Shown piece by piece: positions 30,539 to 39,677 of a stretch of DNA of 64,000 bases. Made by a program: the position numbers and the translations under genes. The notes under the pieces were generated by a model that was given only the letters and a program-made list of their open reading frames with translations, made no database searches and was not told the DNA's origin. Source of the stretch: Berryella intestinalis (GTDB lineage: Bacteria > Actinomycetota > Coriobacteriia > Coriobacteriales > Eggerthellaceae); the NCBI RefSeq assembly GCF_000814825.1, contig NZ_CP009302.1:1798001-1862000 (forward strand), written 5' to 3'. The stretch's first letter is position 1. Each line of letters begins with the position of its first letter.

Positions 30539-31972
30539 TCATCGAAAGCGCGAGGGCAGAAGATGCTTTATCCTTCCGTCATGCGTTTTTTTCATCCACA
30601 CAATCGAGGCCAACAGAAAGAAAGATCCGCCTACCACGATCTCCAACACCAGGCGAGCCACCCCATCAACAGGTAAAAAAACGCCCATCCGGATTACACC
30701 ATACATTGCCGCTCCGATAAACAAGTACGGCAACACATCTTTTAAGTAGCGCCTGAAAGGAAGTTCGCTCCTCAGGTAATAAACCTGAACAAGCATTACC
30801 GCGAACTCCGCAATCACTGTCGCAACCGAAGAGCCGACTCCCTGCCACAACGGAATCATAACAAGGTTCAGCGCCACGTTCACCGCAGCCCCTACACTGA
30901 CGGAAGCGAGAAACATCACATCTTTTCCATGGGGGATAAGATACTGAACACCCAAAACATTACTCCATGCCACTATCGGAATTATCATTCCGATAATTGG
31001 CATCATAGTTGCAACGGGCTCGAACCCTTCTCCGAAAAAAATCGGGACGAATTCCGGCGATATAGCGGCAATTCCAAAAGATAGCCCCAAAGCCAAAGCT
31101 GTCGAAAACCATATAGATATTCCGATATGACCTCGAACCGATTCGCCTTCTCCCGATGATACGAGCTTACTCATCCGTGGAAGCATAGCGGTGCCGAGCG
31201 ATTGTATTATCGCCAGCGGAATTAATGTTATTTTTTCAGCATTGTCGTAGAACCCCAGCTGCGACATGGATGCAAGCACCCCAAGTAATACTTTATCGAT
31301 CTGCGTGTAAAACGATATCGCAATGACAGGGGCAAAAAGAACCAGGTTGGGTTTGATATGAGGGATAATTTCTTTCAATTTCGGTAAGGCAAACCGAACC
31401 TTACCAGCCAACATCGGCCACAATACCAACGCCGAAACAAAGTTCCCCATCGCCTGTATCAAGCAGTACACCCAAAGATCTTCTTGATCATGAACGAACA
31501 GGAAGATGCCAGCAACGACCAAAAACCTGATAATCACGTTTCGAATGGTTATAGCCTTGAACTCTTCGAGACCAAAGAAAAGCCAACCCACATCGAATAT
31601 CTCGGCCCCAACCCATATGCACCATATGAGGGAAAACCGAATAATATCGGGCGACGACAGGGCTACATACCCCAGATAAACGGTCGTTACAGCGGCTCCC
31701 GCTAAAAACTGCATTGCAAAGATGGAGCAGAATGTCTTCGACAGAATCTGCCTATCTTCGCGAACTTTCGCTATTGCACGAACGCCGTACTGGTTAAGTC
31801 CCAGCAGGATGAAGAAAATGAAGTAATTCGCAATCGTATACGTGAAGGCATACACTCCCAGTTGAGAACTTCCAAGCACTCTCGAAAGATACGGAAGCGT
31901 GACAAGAGGCACGATGATTCGAACCACCTGATAAGCGGCATTCCAAAGAAAGTTCGCCCGAACAGATGCCAT
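30539..31972 (-). CDS. Wzx-type flippase (MOP superfamily)
   Basis: 477 residues with 12-14 predicted membrane segments. N-terminal FLWNAAYQVVRIIVPLVTLPYLSRVLG is the typical polysaccharide-transporter (RfbX-like) opening, and FIFFILLGLNQYGVRAIA and SMSQLGFYDNAEKITLIP are also characteristic. It flips undecaprenyl-linked repeat units across the membrane. The ATG at 31970-31972 overlaps the stop of the preceding glycosyltransferase by one base (TAATG), so it is translationally coupled. Confidence 0.92.
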   Translation of the reverse strand: MASVRANFLWNAAYQVVRIIVPLVTLPYLSRVLGSSQLGVYAFTYTIANYFIFFILLGLNQYGVRAIAKVREDRQILSKTFCSIFAMQFLAGAAVTTVYLGYVALSSPDIIRFSLIWCIWVGAEIFDVGWLFFGLEEFKAITIRNVIIRFLVVAGIFLFVHDQEDLWVYCLIQAMGNFVSALVLWPMLAGKVRFALPKLKEIIPHIKPNLVLFAPVIAISFYTQIDKVLLGVLASMSQLGFYDNAEKITLIPLAIIQSLGTAMLPRMSKLVSSGEGESVRGHIGISIWFSTALALGLSFGIAAISPEFVPIFFGEGFEPVATMMPIIGMIIPIVAWSNVLGVQYLIPHGKDVMFLASVSVGAAVNVALNLVMIPLWQGVGSSVATVIAEFAVMLVQVYYLRSELPFRRYLKDVLPYLFIGAAMYGVIRMGVFLPVDGVARLVLEIVVGGSFFLLASIVWMKKTHDGRIKHLLPSRFR

Positions 31973-32979
31973 TATTTTTTCCTGAGCTCCCGGGACGAAA
32001 GCCAGCCAAATAAACTAAATCGGCTTAACCTTAATAAGCGCACCTTTTTGCTTGCAATCGACGATTCGCGATAGAGGCCAGAAAAGCCTTTCAGCTGACG
32101 ATTGAATTTCAACGCATCCTGCTTAGAAGCATCAGACCCCACCAAAAGCAGATACGAATACGTTGCGATAATCTCTTTCACCATGGAATCTCGGATGTAG
32201 GAAACGGGCACAATATCAGGATGAATGCCACCATCGGGAAAAAACTCACTCAGCATCCTCATGCGAACTTTCAGAATATCCTTGTAATGCGATCTGATGC
32301 CTTCGACGCTGATCGATTGACCATTGCGCCCAATACGATATCTATAGAGCGGACAATCCGAAACGTAAATGCTATTCGCAAAAGCAAACGGAATGTAGCA
32401 GAATTCAAGATCGGTGTAGAAGCATTGTTCGGTCATATGGAACGATATTTCCCTGAGATAAAGCGTTCGATACGCAAGGGAACACGCAGCCAACGGGCGA
32501 TGTATCTTCAGATCAGAAAGATAGTAAACTCCTTCACCATCAACTCTCAAGTCGCGTATCAACTCCGAACTGCCGTCAGATTCGTATACACGCACATAGG
32601 GGCTGTACACAACATCTGAATCATTTCGGGACAAGATGGCTAAGTAAGCTTCGAGCTCGCCCGCATCAAACCAATCATCGCCATCAAGGTACCTGAAATA
32701 CTTGCCACGTGCGACCTTGAGGCTCGCATTAAACGTTGAGCCGTAACCTCCGTTTTCTTTTTTGATCAGAACAAAGGTGCCTGGATAGCGATTGACAAAC
32801 TCACGGGCAACTTCACTCGTTTTGTCCTCGCTACCATCATCGACAATGATAACTTCGAGCGCATCCATGTTTGCAACAACACACGACCTCAAAGCTTCAT
32901 CGAGATACTTTTCGACGTTATATGCAGCAACAGACACTGTGAGCAGTTTACCAACTCCAGCAGTCATCAAGTTTTCCAA
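31972..32979 (-). CDS. Family 2 glycosyltransferase
   Basis: 335 residues. A GT-A fold starts with LLTVSVAAYNVEKYLDEALRS, followed by EVIIVDDGSEDKTSEVARE and ENGGYGSTFNASLKVARG, then FRYLDGDDWFD, the DxD-type metal site. It should add one sugar of the repeat unit at the inner membrane face. The donor cannot be told. Start is TTG at 32977-32979 after AAAGGGA; ATG at 32965-32967 is possible. Its stop overlaps wzx by one base. Confidence 0.9.
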   Translation of the reverse strand: MENLMTAGVGKLLTVSVAAYNVEKYLDEALRSCVVANMDALEVIIVDDGSEDKTSEVAREFVNRYPGTFVLIKKENGGYGSTFNASLKVARGKYFRYLDGDDWFDAGELEAYLAILSRNDSDVVYSPYVRVYESDGSSELIRDLRVDGEGVYYLSDLKIHRPLAACSLAYRTLYLREISFHMTEQCFYTDLEFCYIPFAFANSIYVSDCPLYRYRIGRNGQSISVEGIRSHYKDILKVRMRMLSEFFPDGGIHPDIVPVSYIRDSMVKEIIATYSYLLLVGSDASKQDALKFNRQLKGFSGLYRESSIASKKVRLLRLSRFSLFGWLSSRELRKK

Positions 32980-33010
32980 TCTGATTCCCTTTTTTCGGTT
33001 TTCTGAAAGA

Positions 33011-34153
33011 TTAATCCTGAAGAATGGCTTCGACTATGCTATCGATATCGGTCGCCTTATAAAACCTCGTTGCGTTAGCAGACATAGACCGATGGTTTTC
33101 GTCTATAGCCCTTATTCTCTCCGCTATTTCATCCGGATCCGGGCTGGAAGTCAACCCCATACCAGCCCCCTCCAGCAAGTGCTTTAAGCCAGGGACATCC
33201 GAGCCCAGCATAGGAACCCCAACACGCGAATACTCCCAGACTTTGTTTGGAGCACAATAGAGGGCGTTCAAACTTGAAAAGCGCGTCTTGTCCGACCTGG
33301 GCGAGTAAGGAAGCAGGCCAATATACCCATATGAGCTGAAAGCAAGATGGCCAGGCGATGGAACAAAGCCCATAAAATATACGTCTTCTGAAATCGACGA
33401 AAGCTTATTGCGCCACGCTCTCTCATCTTCAGCCGAAAAAACGCCTTTCCCCATCAAACAAAGGCAGAATTCCCCTTCGAGCAACTCTAAGCTTTTCGCA
33501 TAAGGAACGATATCTCGGTCGGAAGCAAATACACCCTGATATAGCAGGATCTTTTTGCCGAGAGTCTCAAAGCGCTGCGCAAGAGCCTCGTCAACCTCTT
33601 TGGGGGTAGACAAATCATCTGGCTGAGGTTTATTCGGCAACACGGTGGGCACAACGGGAAGATTCCACCAAACTTGCTGAATACAGGCTCGATTATATTC
33701 AGGTACGACCACTTTATGCGCCTTGCGAGCAAGGTCGATTGCTTTACCACTTTTGAAGGGCATCGATCGAGCGCCGATGCGTGGAACGTATTCTACTAGC
33801 TCGGGAAGTTGCATTACATGCTTGAACTCAGCTAGTTCATCCGCAATATCACGAGCAGAAATATCGGTTGTAGTCCAGACAAAATCGATAGATCCCCTAT
33901 TTGCCTTCAGAAAACCCCCTATCGTTTTCCGAATACTGTAATTATTCAAACCTCTAGAACACAAACCGCCCTGCCGACTTCCGAGGTCTATCATCTCAAC
34001 ACGAGAATCATCCTTGAAGCTTAGTTGCCGACATTCGTCGATATCATTCGCAAACAAAGTAACCCGATGCCCCAAACGAAGCAGCGACTCAACAAGATTA
34101 ATGGCGGGAGGAAATTGACCCAGCGGACCTATGCGGACTACCACAACATGCAT
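33011..34153 (-). CDS. GT-B (family 4-like) glycosyltransferase
   Basis: 380 residues. N-terminal Rossmann domain (MHVVVVRIGPLGQFPPAINLVESL, then GHRVTLF) and C-terminal donor domain with KKILLYQGVF, VYFMGFVP, GYIGLLPYSP and the conserved EYSRVGVPMLGSDVPGLKHLLE, where the family usually has an EALAxGxPVI segment. Transfers a sugar from a nucleotide donor to the lipid-linked acceptor. ATG at 34151-34153. It lies 22 bp from the SDR gene and 31 bp from the GT2 gene. Confidence 0.88.
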   Translation of the reverse strand: MHVVVVRIGPLGQFPPAINLVESLLRLGHRVTLFANDIDECRQLSFKDDSRVEMIDLGSRQGGLCSRGLNNYSIRKTIGGFLKANRGSIDFVWTTTDISARDIADELAEFKHVMQLPELVEYVPRIGARSMPFKSGKAIDLARKAHKVVVPEYNRACIQQVWWNLPVVPTVLPNKPQPDDLSTPKEVDEALAQRFETLGKKILLYQGVFASDRDIVPYAKSLELLEGEFCLCLMGKGVFSAEDERAWRNKLSSISEDVYFMGFVPSPGHLAFSSYGYIGLLPYSPRSDKTRFSSLNALYCAPNKVWEYSRVGVPMLGSDVPGLKHLLEGAGMGLTSSPDPDEIAERIRAIDENHRSMSANATRFYKATDIDSIVEAILQD

Positions 34154-34175
34154 ATACTCACAGCTCCAAAATCAT

Positions 34176-35198
34176 TTAAATGAACGACTCGTACGTCCAT
34201 TTAAACATCTGATCCAAACCGACCTTCGGCTCCCATCCCAAAGTCCTAATCTTACTCGAATCTTCGATTGCAAGCTCAAACTGGAGGTATGGCAGTGAGC
34301 TAGGCACGCCACCGAATCGAACCTCTGTCCTCCCCTCGAGATCCAAGCCAGCGATAAGCTCAGCAAGCTCTCGTATGCTGATGACGTTAGATTCGTTTAC
34401 TACGTTATAAAAACCGTCCTGGCCCTTCTGCATAACCAAGAACATAGCATTCACCGCATCGGGAATATAAGTGTACGTCCTAAGCGCGCGCCCCTCAGAT
34501 AAAAGGACGATATCTTTCCCCTCCAGCGTGCATTTAAGGAATTCGGCAAACGCCCTACCGTCTTCGAGATCGATACCCGGGCCGAGCGTATGACTCATCC
34601 TCACTCCACAGTAGCTCAGCCCATACTGAGTTCGGTAGACTTCGAGCATAGTCTCGCACAACCGCTTAGCTTCAGGGTAACAAGACCGAACGTTTAGGTG
34701 CTGAAGCGGCCCCATATCCTCTTCGGTCACAGGACGATCATCGGTCCACTCCCCATAAACCTCAACAGTTGAAACATAAAAAACCCGCTGAACATGATGA
34801 GAGCGACAAAACTCGAGAACATTGCGCGTTCCAGCAACATGCGCCCAAAGAGTTCCTGCCGCGCTTGCTTTATAGTCGGCGGGCGCGGCCGGTCCTGCTG
34901 TATGAAAGACGTAATCTACACGTTCATCCAAATCAAGAGGATGGACGATGTCCTGTTCGATAAAACCCACATTAGGAAAATGGAGTTCATCCCCGAAAAC
35001 TTCTCTGGCCTTTGCAAGCGATCTCACTTGACCGAATAGCCTCATATTCAAATTATAGGTGACATCAGCATATACGAGCGCATCGAAGATATATCGACCT
35101 AATCGCCCCGTCGCCCCAGTAACGAGCACGGATTTATCTCGATACATCATCCAGTCGATTGATCCGTTATTAATGATATCCAAATCACGTTTTTCCAC
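34176..35198 (-). CDS. Extended SDR: NAD-dependent epimerase/dehydratase
   Basis: 340 residues. The Rossmann glycine motif is VLVTGATGRLGRYI near residue 25, the active-site pair appears as CYPEAKRLCE (YxxxK), and there is a Ser-Thr-Val region VFYVSTVEVYGEW. This is the sugar-nucleotide epimerase/dehydratase type. Its substrate is not evident. GTG at 35196-35198 is chosen since GGGGGAG lies 4 nt upstream. The frame extends to a TTG at 35225. Its start overlaps the end of the cytidylyltransferase by 16 nt. Confidence 0.87.
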   Translation of the reverse strand: MEKRDLDIINNGSIDWMMYRDKSVLVTGATGRLGRYIFDALVYADVTYNLNMRLFGQVRSLAKAREVFGDELHFPNVGFIEQDIVHPLDLDERVDYVFHTAGPAAPADYKASAAGTLWAHVAGTRNVLEFCRSHHVQRVFYVSTVEVYGEWTDDRPVTEEDMGPLQHLNVRSCYPEAKRLCETMLEVYRTQYGLSYCGVRMSHTLGPGIDLEDGRAFAEFLKCTLEGKDIVLLSEGRALRTYTYIPDAVNAMFLVMQKGQDGFYNVVNESNVISIRELAELIAGLDLEGRTEVRFGGVPSSLPYLQFELAIEDSSKIRTLGWEPKVGLDQMFKWTYESFI

Positions 35199-35214
35199 GT
35201 CGCTCCCCCGTTCG

Positions 35215-35943
35215 CTAGAGTCCAAATGCGGACTTGGTCTCTTCGTACTCGACCATCGCTTTGAAAATATAGAAATCCTCAGGGGTCGTGATCTTCAGGT
35301 TCGGGCTCGCATCCTTGACCATATGCACCTCCGAACCCAAATATGAGCAGCCCATTGCAGCATCCAGAACCGTTTCTGGTAAAACTCCATCCGCATATTT
35401 CGAATAAATGTCGGTGAGTACTCCCAGCCTAAATGTCTGTGGGGATGTCAATGTGTACGTATTGTCTCGCACCTTGAAATCCGCGAAGCTGACGACATCG
35501 CCCTCCGTAATGCATGCCGACTCAATAGCCGGACGCACCGTCATAGCTCCGCCAAATCTATGAGCAACTCGGATATTCTCGGAAATAACCGCTGTCTCGA
35601 CCAGCGGCCTCACACTATCGTGTACAAGAACGATGTCATCATCCGTCCCGCCCAATTGCCTGATTTGCCTGATTCCATTAGCAATACTCGCCTGCCTGTT
35701 TTTCCCTCCCGGAACCACGGTCACATTCTTCTCAAGAGAAAACTTAAAAAGCAAGTTGCTCATATGGTCTATCCATGCCGCATTGCAGGCAACAATCACT
35801 TTATCAACATCGGGACAGGCCTCGAACTTCTCGAGGGTATATATAACGATGGGCTTACCGAACACCTCTAAAAACTGCTTCGGCGTTCCCGACGTCCTCA
35901 TCCTTTGTCCTACGCCACCAGCAAGTATAATCGAATAATTCAT
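35215..35943 (-). CDS. IspD/TarI-family cytidylyltransferase
   Basis: 242 residues. Begins YSIILAGGVGQRM, then PKQFLEVFGKPIVIYTLEKFE, PGGKNRQASIANGI, DDDIVLVHDSVRPLV and KITTPEDF, all of the IspD/TarI fold that makes CDP-linked polyols. Similarity to D-ribitol-5-phosphate cytidylyltransferase (TarI) looks closer than to MEP-pathway IspD, and the LicD neighbour fits CDP-ribitol or a similar CDP-alditol. IspD cannot be excluded. The ATG at 35941-35943 has AAGGAG. It begins 10 bp after licD. Confidence 0.87.
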   Translation of the reverse strand: MNYSIILAGGVGQRMRTSGTPKQFLEVFGKPIVIYTLEKFEACPDVDKVIVACNAAWIDHMSNLLFKFSLEKNVTVVPGGKNRQASIANGIRQIRQLGGTDDDIVLVHDSVRPLVETAVISENIRVAHRFGGAMTVRPAIESACITEGDVVSFADFKVRDNTYTLTSPQTFRLGVLTDIYSKYADGVLPETVLDAAMGCSYLGSEVHMVKDASPNLKITTPEDFYIFKAMVEYEETKSAFGL

Positions 35944-35953
35944 CGGCCGCTCC

Positions 35954-36901
35954 TTACCGCCCGTTCGATCCCGACAGCAAAGTCGAGCCAGCCTCACCTA
36001 AATCGAATTCAAGACATGCATGATGTTCCCTTTTTTCTTCAGGGGGAAGTTCCATGTAGTTAGGACCGTAATGCTTCATAAGATAACCTTCGGCATCAAT
36101 ATGAACATTGACCAATCTACCAGCAAATTCTTCCTTTCGCGTTGGAATATACATCTGTCTCTCGTACATCTCGCCAAAGAAATGGTACTGTCCGGAGGGA
36201 GCCGAGACAAATTTTGTATCTGGATTTTTGCAGCACGAATACCAACGATCCACCCTAAGCGCCCACTGTGCAACCGAGTTGAAACTCAGCAACTTTCCGA
36301 TGAGACATTTAAGCCTGATACTCCGAACGGCTTCCCTATCACCCTCCACATAGGAAAGGTAATGATCCCTATCCCTATAGATTCTTCTACTTGAAAGAAA
36401 AAGCCCTCCTGCTAGGCTGCGCACACCCTGGAACATCTTTAGGACCGGATGATCGTAAACATTCTCAATCGGGAAAATATCAACGCAAATGCCAAGTTCA
36501 CTTTCAGGAAGCGAAGCAGACTCGACGGTCTTGATCTTCGTCCCATTCAGCCTTACGCGGCAAATGGGAAGGCCAACCTCTGGAGTGGTCTTGGGCGATT
36601 GAACCGTATACTTCCCTGGATGTTGGGCGGCAAACCCCACAACGAACCGCTCGTAATCAGCGCGAGGCATGTCTAAATCAATATCATCATCCCAAGGAAT
36701 AAAGCCCTTGTGACGAATCGCCCCAAGGCACGATCCACCGCCAAGAGAATACGAGATACCATTTGCTTCGCAATAATCGATGATATCCCACAAAATACCC
36801 AGCAGCTTTTGCTGAAGCAGCTGCAGATCGAGGTCCGAGAACTGAATTAAATTGCTTTTTCCTCTCATCTGCTTGAGCTGAGACGCCGTTGAAAGATTCA
36901 A
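35954..36901 (-). CDS. LicD-family phosphotransferase
   Basis: 315 residues. The defining motif is SLGGGSCLGAIRHKGFIPW followed by DDDIDLDMPRADYERF at about residues 52-85. LicD proteins transfer phosphocholine, phosphoribitol or similar groups from CDP donors to glycans. The adjacent cytidylyltransferase would supply the CDP donor. No choline kinase or CTP:phosphocholine transferase gene is present, so an alditol phosphate is more likely. TTG start at 36899-36901 follows AAGGGG. It lies one base from the preceding gene. The ATG in MRGKSNLIQ is an alternative. Confidence 0.9.
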   Translation of the reverse strand: MNLSTASQLKQMRGKSNLIQFSDLDLQLLQQKLLGILWDIIDYCEANGISYSLGGGSCLGAIRHKGFIPWDDDIDLDMPRADYERFVVGFAAQHPGKYTVQSPKTTPEVGLPICRVRLNGTKIKTVESASLPESELGICVDIFPIENVYDHPVLKMFQGVRSLAGGLFLSSRRIYRDRDHYLSYVEGDREAVRSIRLKCLIGKLLSFNSVAQWALRVDRWYSCCKNPDTKFVSAPSGQYHFFGEMYERQMYIPTRKEEFAGRLVNVHIDAEGYLMKHYGPNYMELPPEEKREHHACLEFDLGEAGSTLLSGSNGR

Positions 36902-36902
36902 A

Positions 36903-38192
36903 TTAACCCCTTGCCTCTTTGAGTTTTTCTATCTCTCGACCCCACTCTTCCTTGAATGCCTCAAAGTCAGGGTTGTCTTTCGATGAGGGCAAGCTAAGCA
37001 AGCAGTTCCTATAAAGCCAAAAGTCGACACTCATGGTCTTTTCAGATGGAGGGAATACATTCAGAGCCGCAGTTTTAACCTCACTTGAAGGAAACTTCGA
37101 CCGAATCAAAGATACAGCAGCGGCCATCGAAGCACCGCTATCAACCGAATCGTCAACTATCAGAATACTTCGATAGTCACCCTTTGGCTCGCTTAGAAAA
37201 CATAGACTGGCTTCCTGAGAATCATTCTTAGACCCTCTGGAAGTTCTCAGCAGCAGTTCGGTTCTGCGCAACCCGCTCTTAATGAATCGTGGTAAGCGGG
37301 AAAGGACGCTCGATGCGCTCTTCTTCAGCCCCTCTCCACTCCGGTGAGAGCTCAACGCAAAAACAGGTACGTCAAAAAGCCTCCCGATTTCCTCGCCAAT
37401 CAGGAACCCCCCTTTTGCAAGGTAGACAATGCAATCAGGCTCATACTCGTCACTTACAAGTTTTTGCAGCATTTCGGAAGCTATTTTCACATCCTCGAAC
37501 CGCATCTCGATAAACTCTTTTGGCTGCGGATGCCAGAGCTTTTTCCCAACACGAACAAATTTCGTTACTGTATGAGAAAACTTGATGCAAGGGCTAGAGT
37601 TCAGTTTTGCCGAAGCAAGCACGTCGCCGAAGTTCTCCGCCTCAAAGCATTCATCGGTCTCGCAAGCGTTCCTTCCAACTTCAAAAAACACATGCGAGTC
37701 CCCTCCAACGATAGCAGGCAAACAGTACCGCTCCGAAATCTCTTTCTGCTTTTTATCAAAATCAAGACTAATGTTACGCCCGTTATGAATTTCAATGCAG
37801 TCTACCTGCGACGATACACGAGAAAGAGCTTCCGACTTCAAAATCGTCTTATATCGCTTTTCGTCGTAGGGGTGCGGAACATAAACCACGCCTCCCTGTC
37901 TACGGATTTCGGCAACAGTTTGCTCAATCGACAGACCGGCAGCGATGCGTTTATACAAAAAGAGACCGATGACCTCGCCCTCTTTTGTAAACACCTCTTC
38001 TCCCACGATAACCTTGATTCCTCGTTGTCTAAAAAATGAAAACCAATTCAGTGCAGCTTGAACCTCGTTATGATCGGTAATGGCTATACAATTAAGCCCC
38101 TTCAGCTTGCACATCATCAACAGGGCAAACTTCCCCATACAGGAGTCTTTTGAGTATTTCGTATGCAGATGAAATTCAGTTTTATATCCCAT
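36903..38192 (-). CDS. PHP-domain and phosphoribosyltransferase-domain fusion protein
   Basis: 429 residues with two domains. Residues about 1-200 are a PHP metallo-hydrolase fold: FHLHTKYS (H8, H10), AITDHNEV (D40, H41), GEEVFT (E65/E66), YVPHPYDE (H107), CIEIHNGR (H136) and GGDSHVFF (D165, H167). Residues about 230-429 are a type I phosphoribosyltransferase-like domain with the PRPP loop SILIVDDSVDSGAS (342-355). PHP proteins are phosphatases/phosphodiesterases; PRTases use PRPP. The substrate is unknown. The position between the priming transferase (7 bp gap) and licD (1 bp gap) places it in the polysaccharide operon. ATG at 38190-38192. The fusion is unusual. Confidence 0.85.
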   Translation of the reverse strand: MGYKTEFHLHTKYSKDSCMGKFALLMMCKLKGLNCIAITDHNEVQAALNWFSFFRQRGIKVIVGEEVFTKEGEVIGLFLYKRIAAGLSIEQTVAEIRRQGGVVYVPHPYDEKRYKTILKSEALSRVSSQVDCIEIHNGRNISLDFDKKQKEISERYCLPAIVGGDSHVFFEVGRNACETDECFEAENFGDVLASAKLNSSPCIKFSHTVTKFVRVGKKLWHPQPKEFIEMRFEDVKIASEMLQKLVSDEYEPDCIVYLAKGGFLIGEEIGRLFDVPVFALSSHRSGEGLKKSASSVLSRLPRFIKSGLRRTELLLRTSRGSKNDSQEASLCFLSEPKGDYRSILIVDDSVDSGASMAAAVSLIRSKFPSSEVKTAALNVFPPSEKTMSVDFWLYRNCLLSLPSSKDNPDFEAFKEEWGREIEKLKEARG

Positions 38193-38199
38193 AGTTTTT

Positions 38200-39633
38200 C
38201 TAGCTAATCTTCTCTGAATTCAAAAAACCGCCAAAGAGTGTCTTGAAGAAAATCTTCACATCCAACCAAAAGCTCCAGTTTTCGATATACCAAAGATCAT
38301 GTTCGATTCTGCCTTCGATGGAGGTGTCTCCCCGAAAACCGTTGACCTGAGCCCAGCCAGTAATTCCCGGACGGACCTGGTGCCTTAACATGTAACGAGG
38401 AATAGTCTCTCTGAACTTCTCAACGTAGTGAGGAATTTCAGGACGAGGTCCGACGATGCTCATATCTCCTTTGAGCACCGAAAGAAACTGAGGGAGTTCA
38501 TCAATGCTGCATTTGCGAATGAAACTACCAAACCTAGTTTTCCGCGGATCTTCATCCGTGCTCCAAGCACTATTCGACTCGATATTCACGCGCATACTTC
38601 GAAACTTGAGCATGTTGAATGGACGATTATTAAGGCCAATCCGCTCTTGTTTGAACAGAATAGGGCCCGGGCTGCTTAATCTGACTCCAATCGCTGTAAT
38701 CACCATAAGCCAAGAGACTAAGATGAGCACGAATACGCTCACCACAATGTCGGCAGCCCTCTTCATCGTTGAATTAAAAATACTAGAGAGCGGCATGCTG
38801 CGCAGATTGACTAATTTGACGTCATCTACGCAGTCTATCTTAGGACTTTGTGGAACAATCTCGTTGTAGAATGGAACCAACGTGAGCGCAGCACCATACT
38901 TATCCGCAAAACTGCTTATTTTTCTTATATCGTCGTATTCATTAACTTCAAGAGCGATAACTATCTCATCGATTTTGGTCGACGAGAGAAGTTCGTCCAA
39001 ATCGTCAACAGTACCGAGACGACGTTTCAAAAGAGGGCACTTACTCAAAACCTCCTCTTCATCCTCAGAGCACGAAGAGGAGGCTACGTAACCTACGACG
39101 GATTCGAAACGAGAAGAATCAACGCCAATGACATTTGCATAGTGCTTTGCTATCTCTCCACACCCTGCGACTAAAACGAACCTAAGAGCTTTTTTATTTT
39201 TCCGCAAACGATAGAAATAACGGACTGTCAGCCATCCTTTTAATATAACTAAAAAAGTCGATATCAAATAAAACAGGAGCAGGGTCATCCTACTCACATT
39301 TTCAAGATGCGTAACATAGAGTAGCGCCGAAAACAAAACCAGCCCTACTGTGTTCACTTGAGCTATTCGCCTCGCCATGCCTCTAATCTTGCCAAGATAG
39401 ATGCAGCCATACACGCGAAAGAAACCATAAGCAGCAACCAGAATTAAGGAATATAGAACCAAGATCCCAAAACCCAGATCAGGATAAAAGGGCGCTCGCA
39501 ATTGAGATAAGCCCCCGAGCGTTTTCATTGTCCCAATATAGAGCCAGGAAGCAGCCAGGTAGCTTAAAACGATAATCAAAGCGTCAAACAGGGCAAGAAC
39601 GCAATACAAAGCATGCCGTCTAGCACTATCCAC
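38200..39633 (-). CDS. Polyprenyl-phosphate sugar-1-phosphate transferase (priming enzyme, WbaP/CpsE type)
   Basis: 477 residues. Four or five N-terminal membrane segments, a Rossmann-like middle domain (FVLVAGCGEIAKHY), one further membrane segment (VVSVFVLILVSWLMVITAI) and the catalytic C-terminal domain with SSPGPILFKQERIG, FNMLKFRSMR, CSIDELPQFLSVLKGDMSIVG and PGITGWAQVNGFRG. It transfers a sugar phosphate onto undecaprenyl phosphate and starts repeat-unit synthesis. GTG at 39631-39633 is preferred, with AAAGGAG 6 nt upstream; TTG 39636 is possible. Confidence 0.93.
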   Translation of the reverse strand: MDSARRHALYCVLALFDALIIVLSYLAASWLYIGTMKTLGGLSQLRAPFYPDLGFGILVLYSLILVAAYGFFRVYGCIYLGKIRGMARRIAQVNTVGLVLFSALLYVTHLENVSRMTLLLFYLISTFLVILKGWLTVRYFYRLRKNKKALRFVLVAGCGEIAKHYANVIGVDSSRFESVVGYVASSSCSEDEEEVLSKCPLLKRRLGTVDDLDELLSSTKIDEIVIALEVNEYDDIRKISSFADKYGAALTLVPFYNEIVPQSPKIDCVDDVKLVNLRSMPLSSIFNSTMKRAADIVVSVFVLILVSWLMVITAIGVRLSSPGPILFKQERIGLNNRPFNMLKFRSMRVNIESNSAWSTDEDPRKTRFGSFIRKCSIDELPQFLSVLKGDMSIVGPRPEIPHYVEKFRETIPRYMLRHQVRPGITGWAQVNGFRGDTSIEGRIEHDLWYIENWSFWLDVKIFFKTLFGGFLNSEKIS

Positions 39634-39677
39634 CAACTACTCCTTTCCCTATCGAACGCAGAGTATCTCGACAAAAA

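Noticed and set aside
35215-35943. Calling the cytidylyltransferase a definite IspD
   Set aside because: The LicD neighbour and TarI-like segments favour a CDP-alditol enzyme, but the families are too close to settle without alignment.
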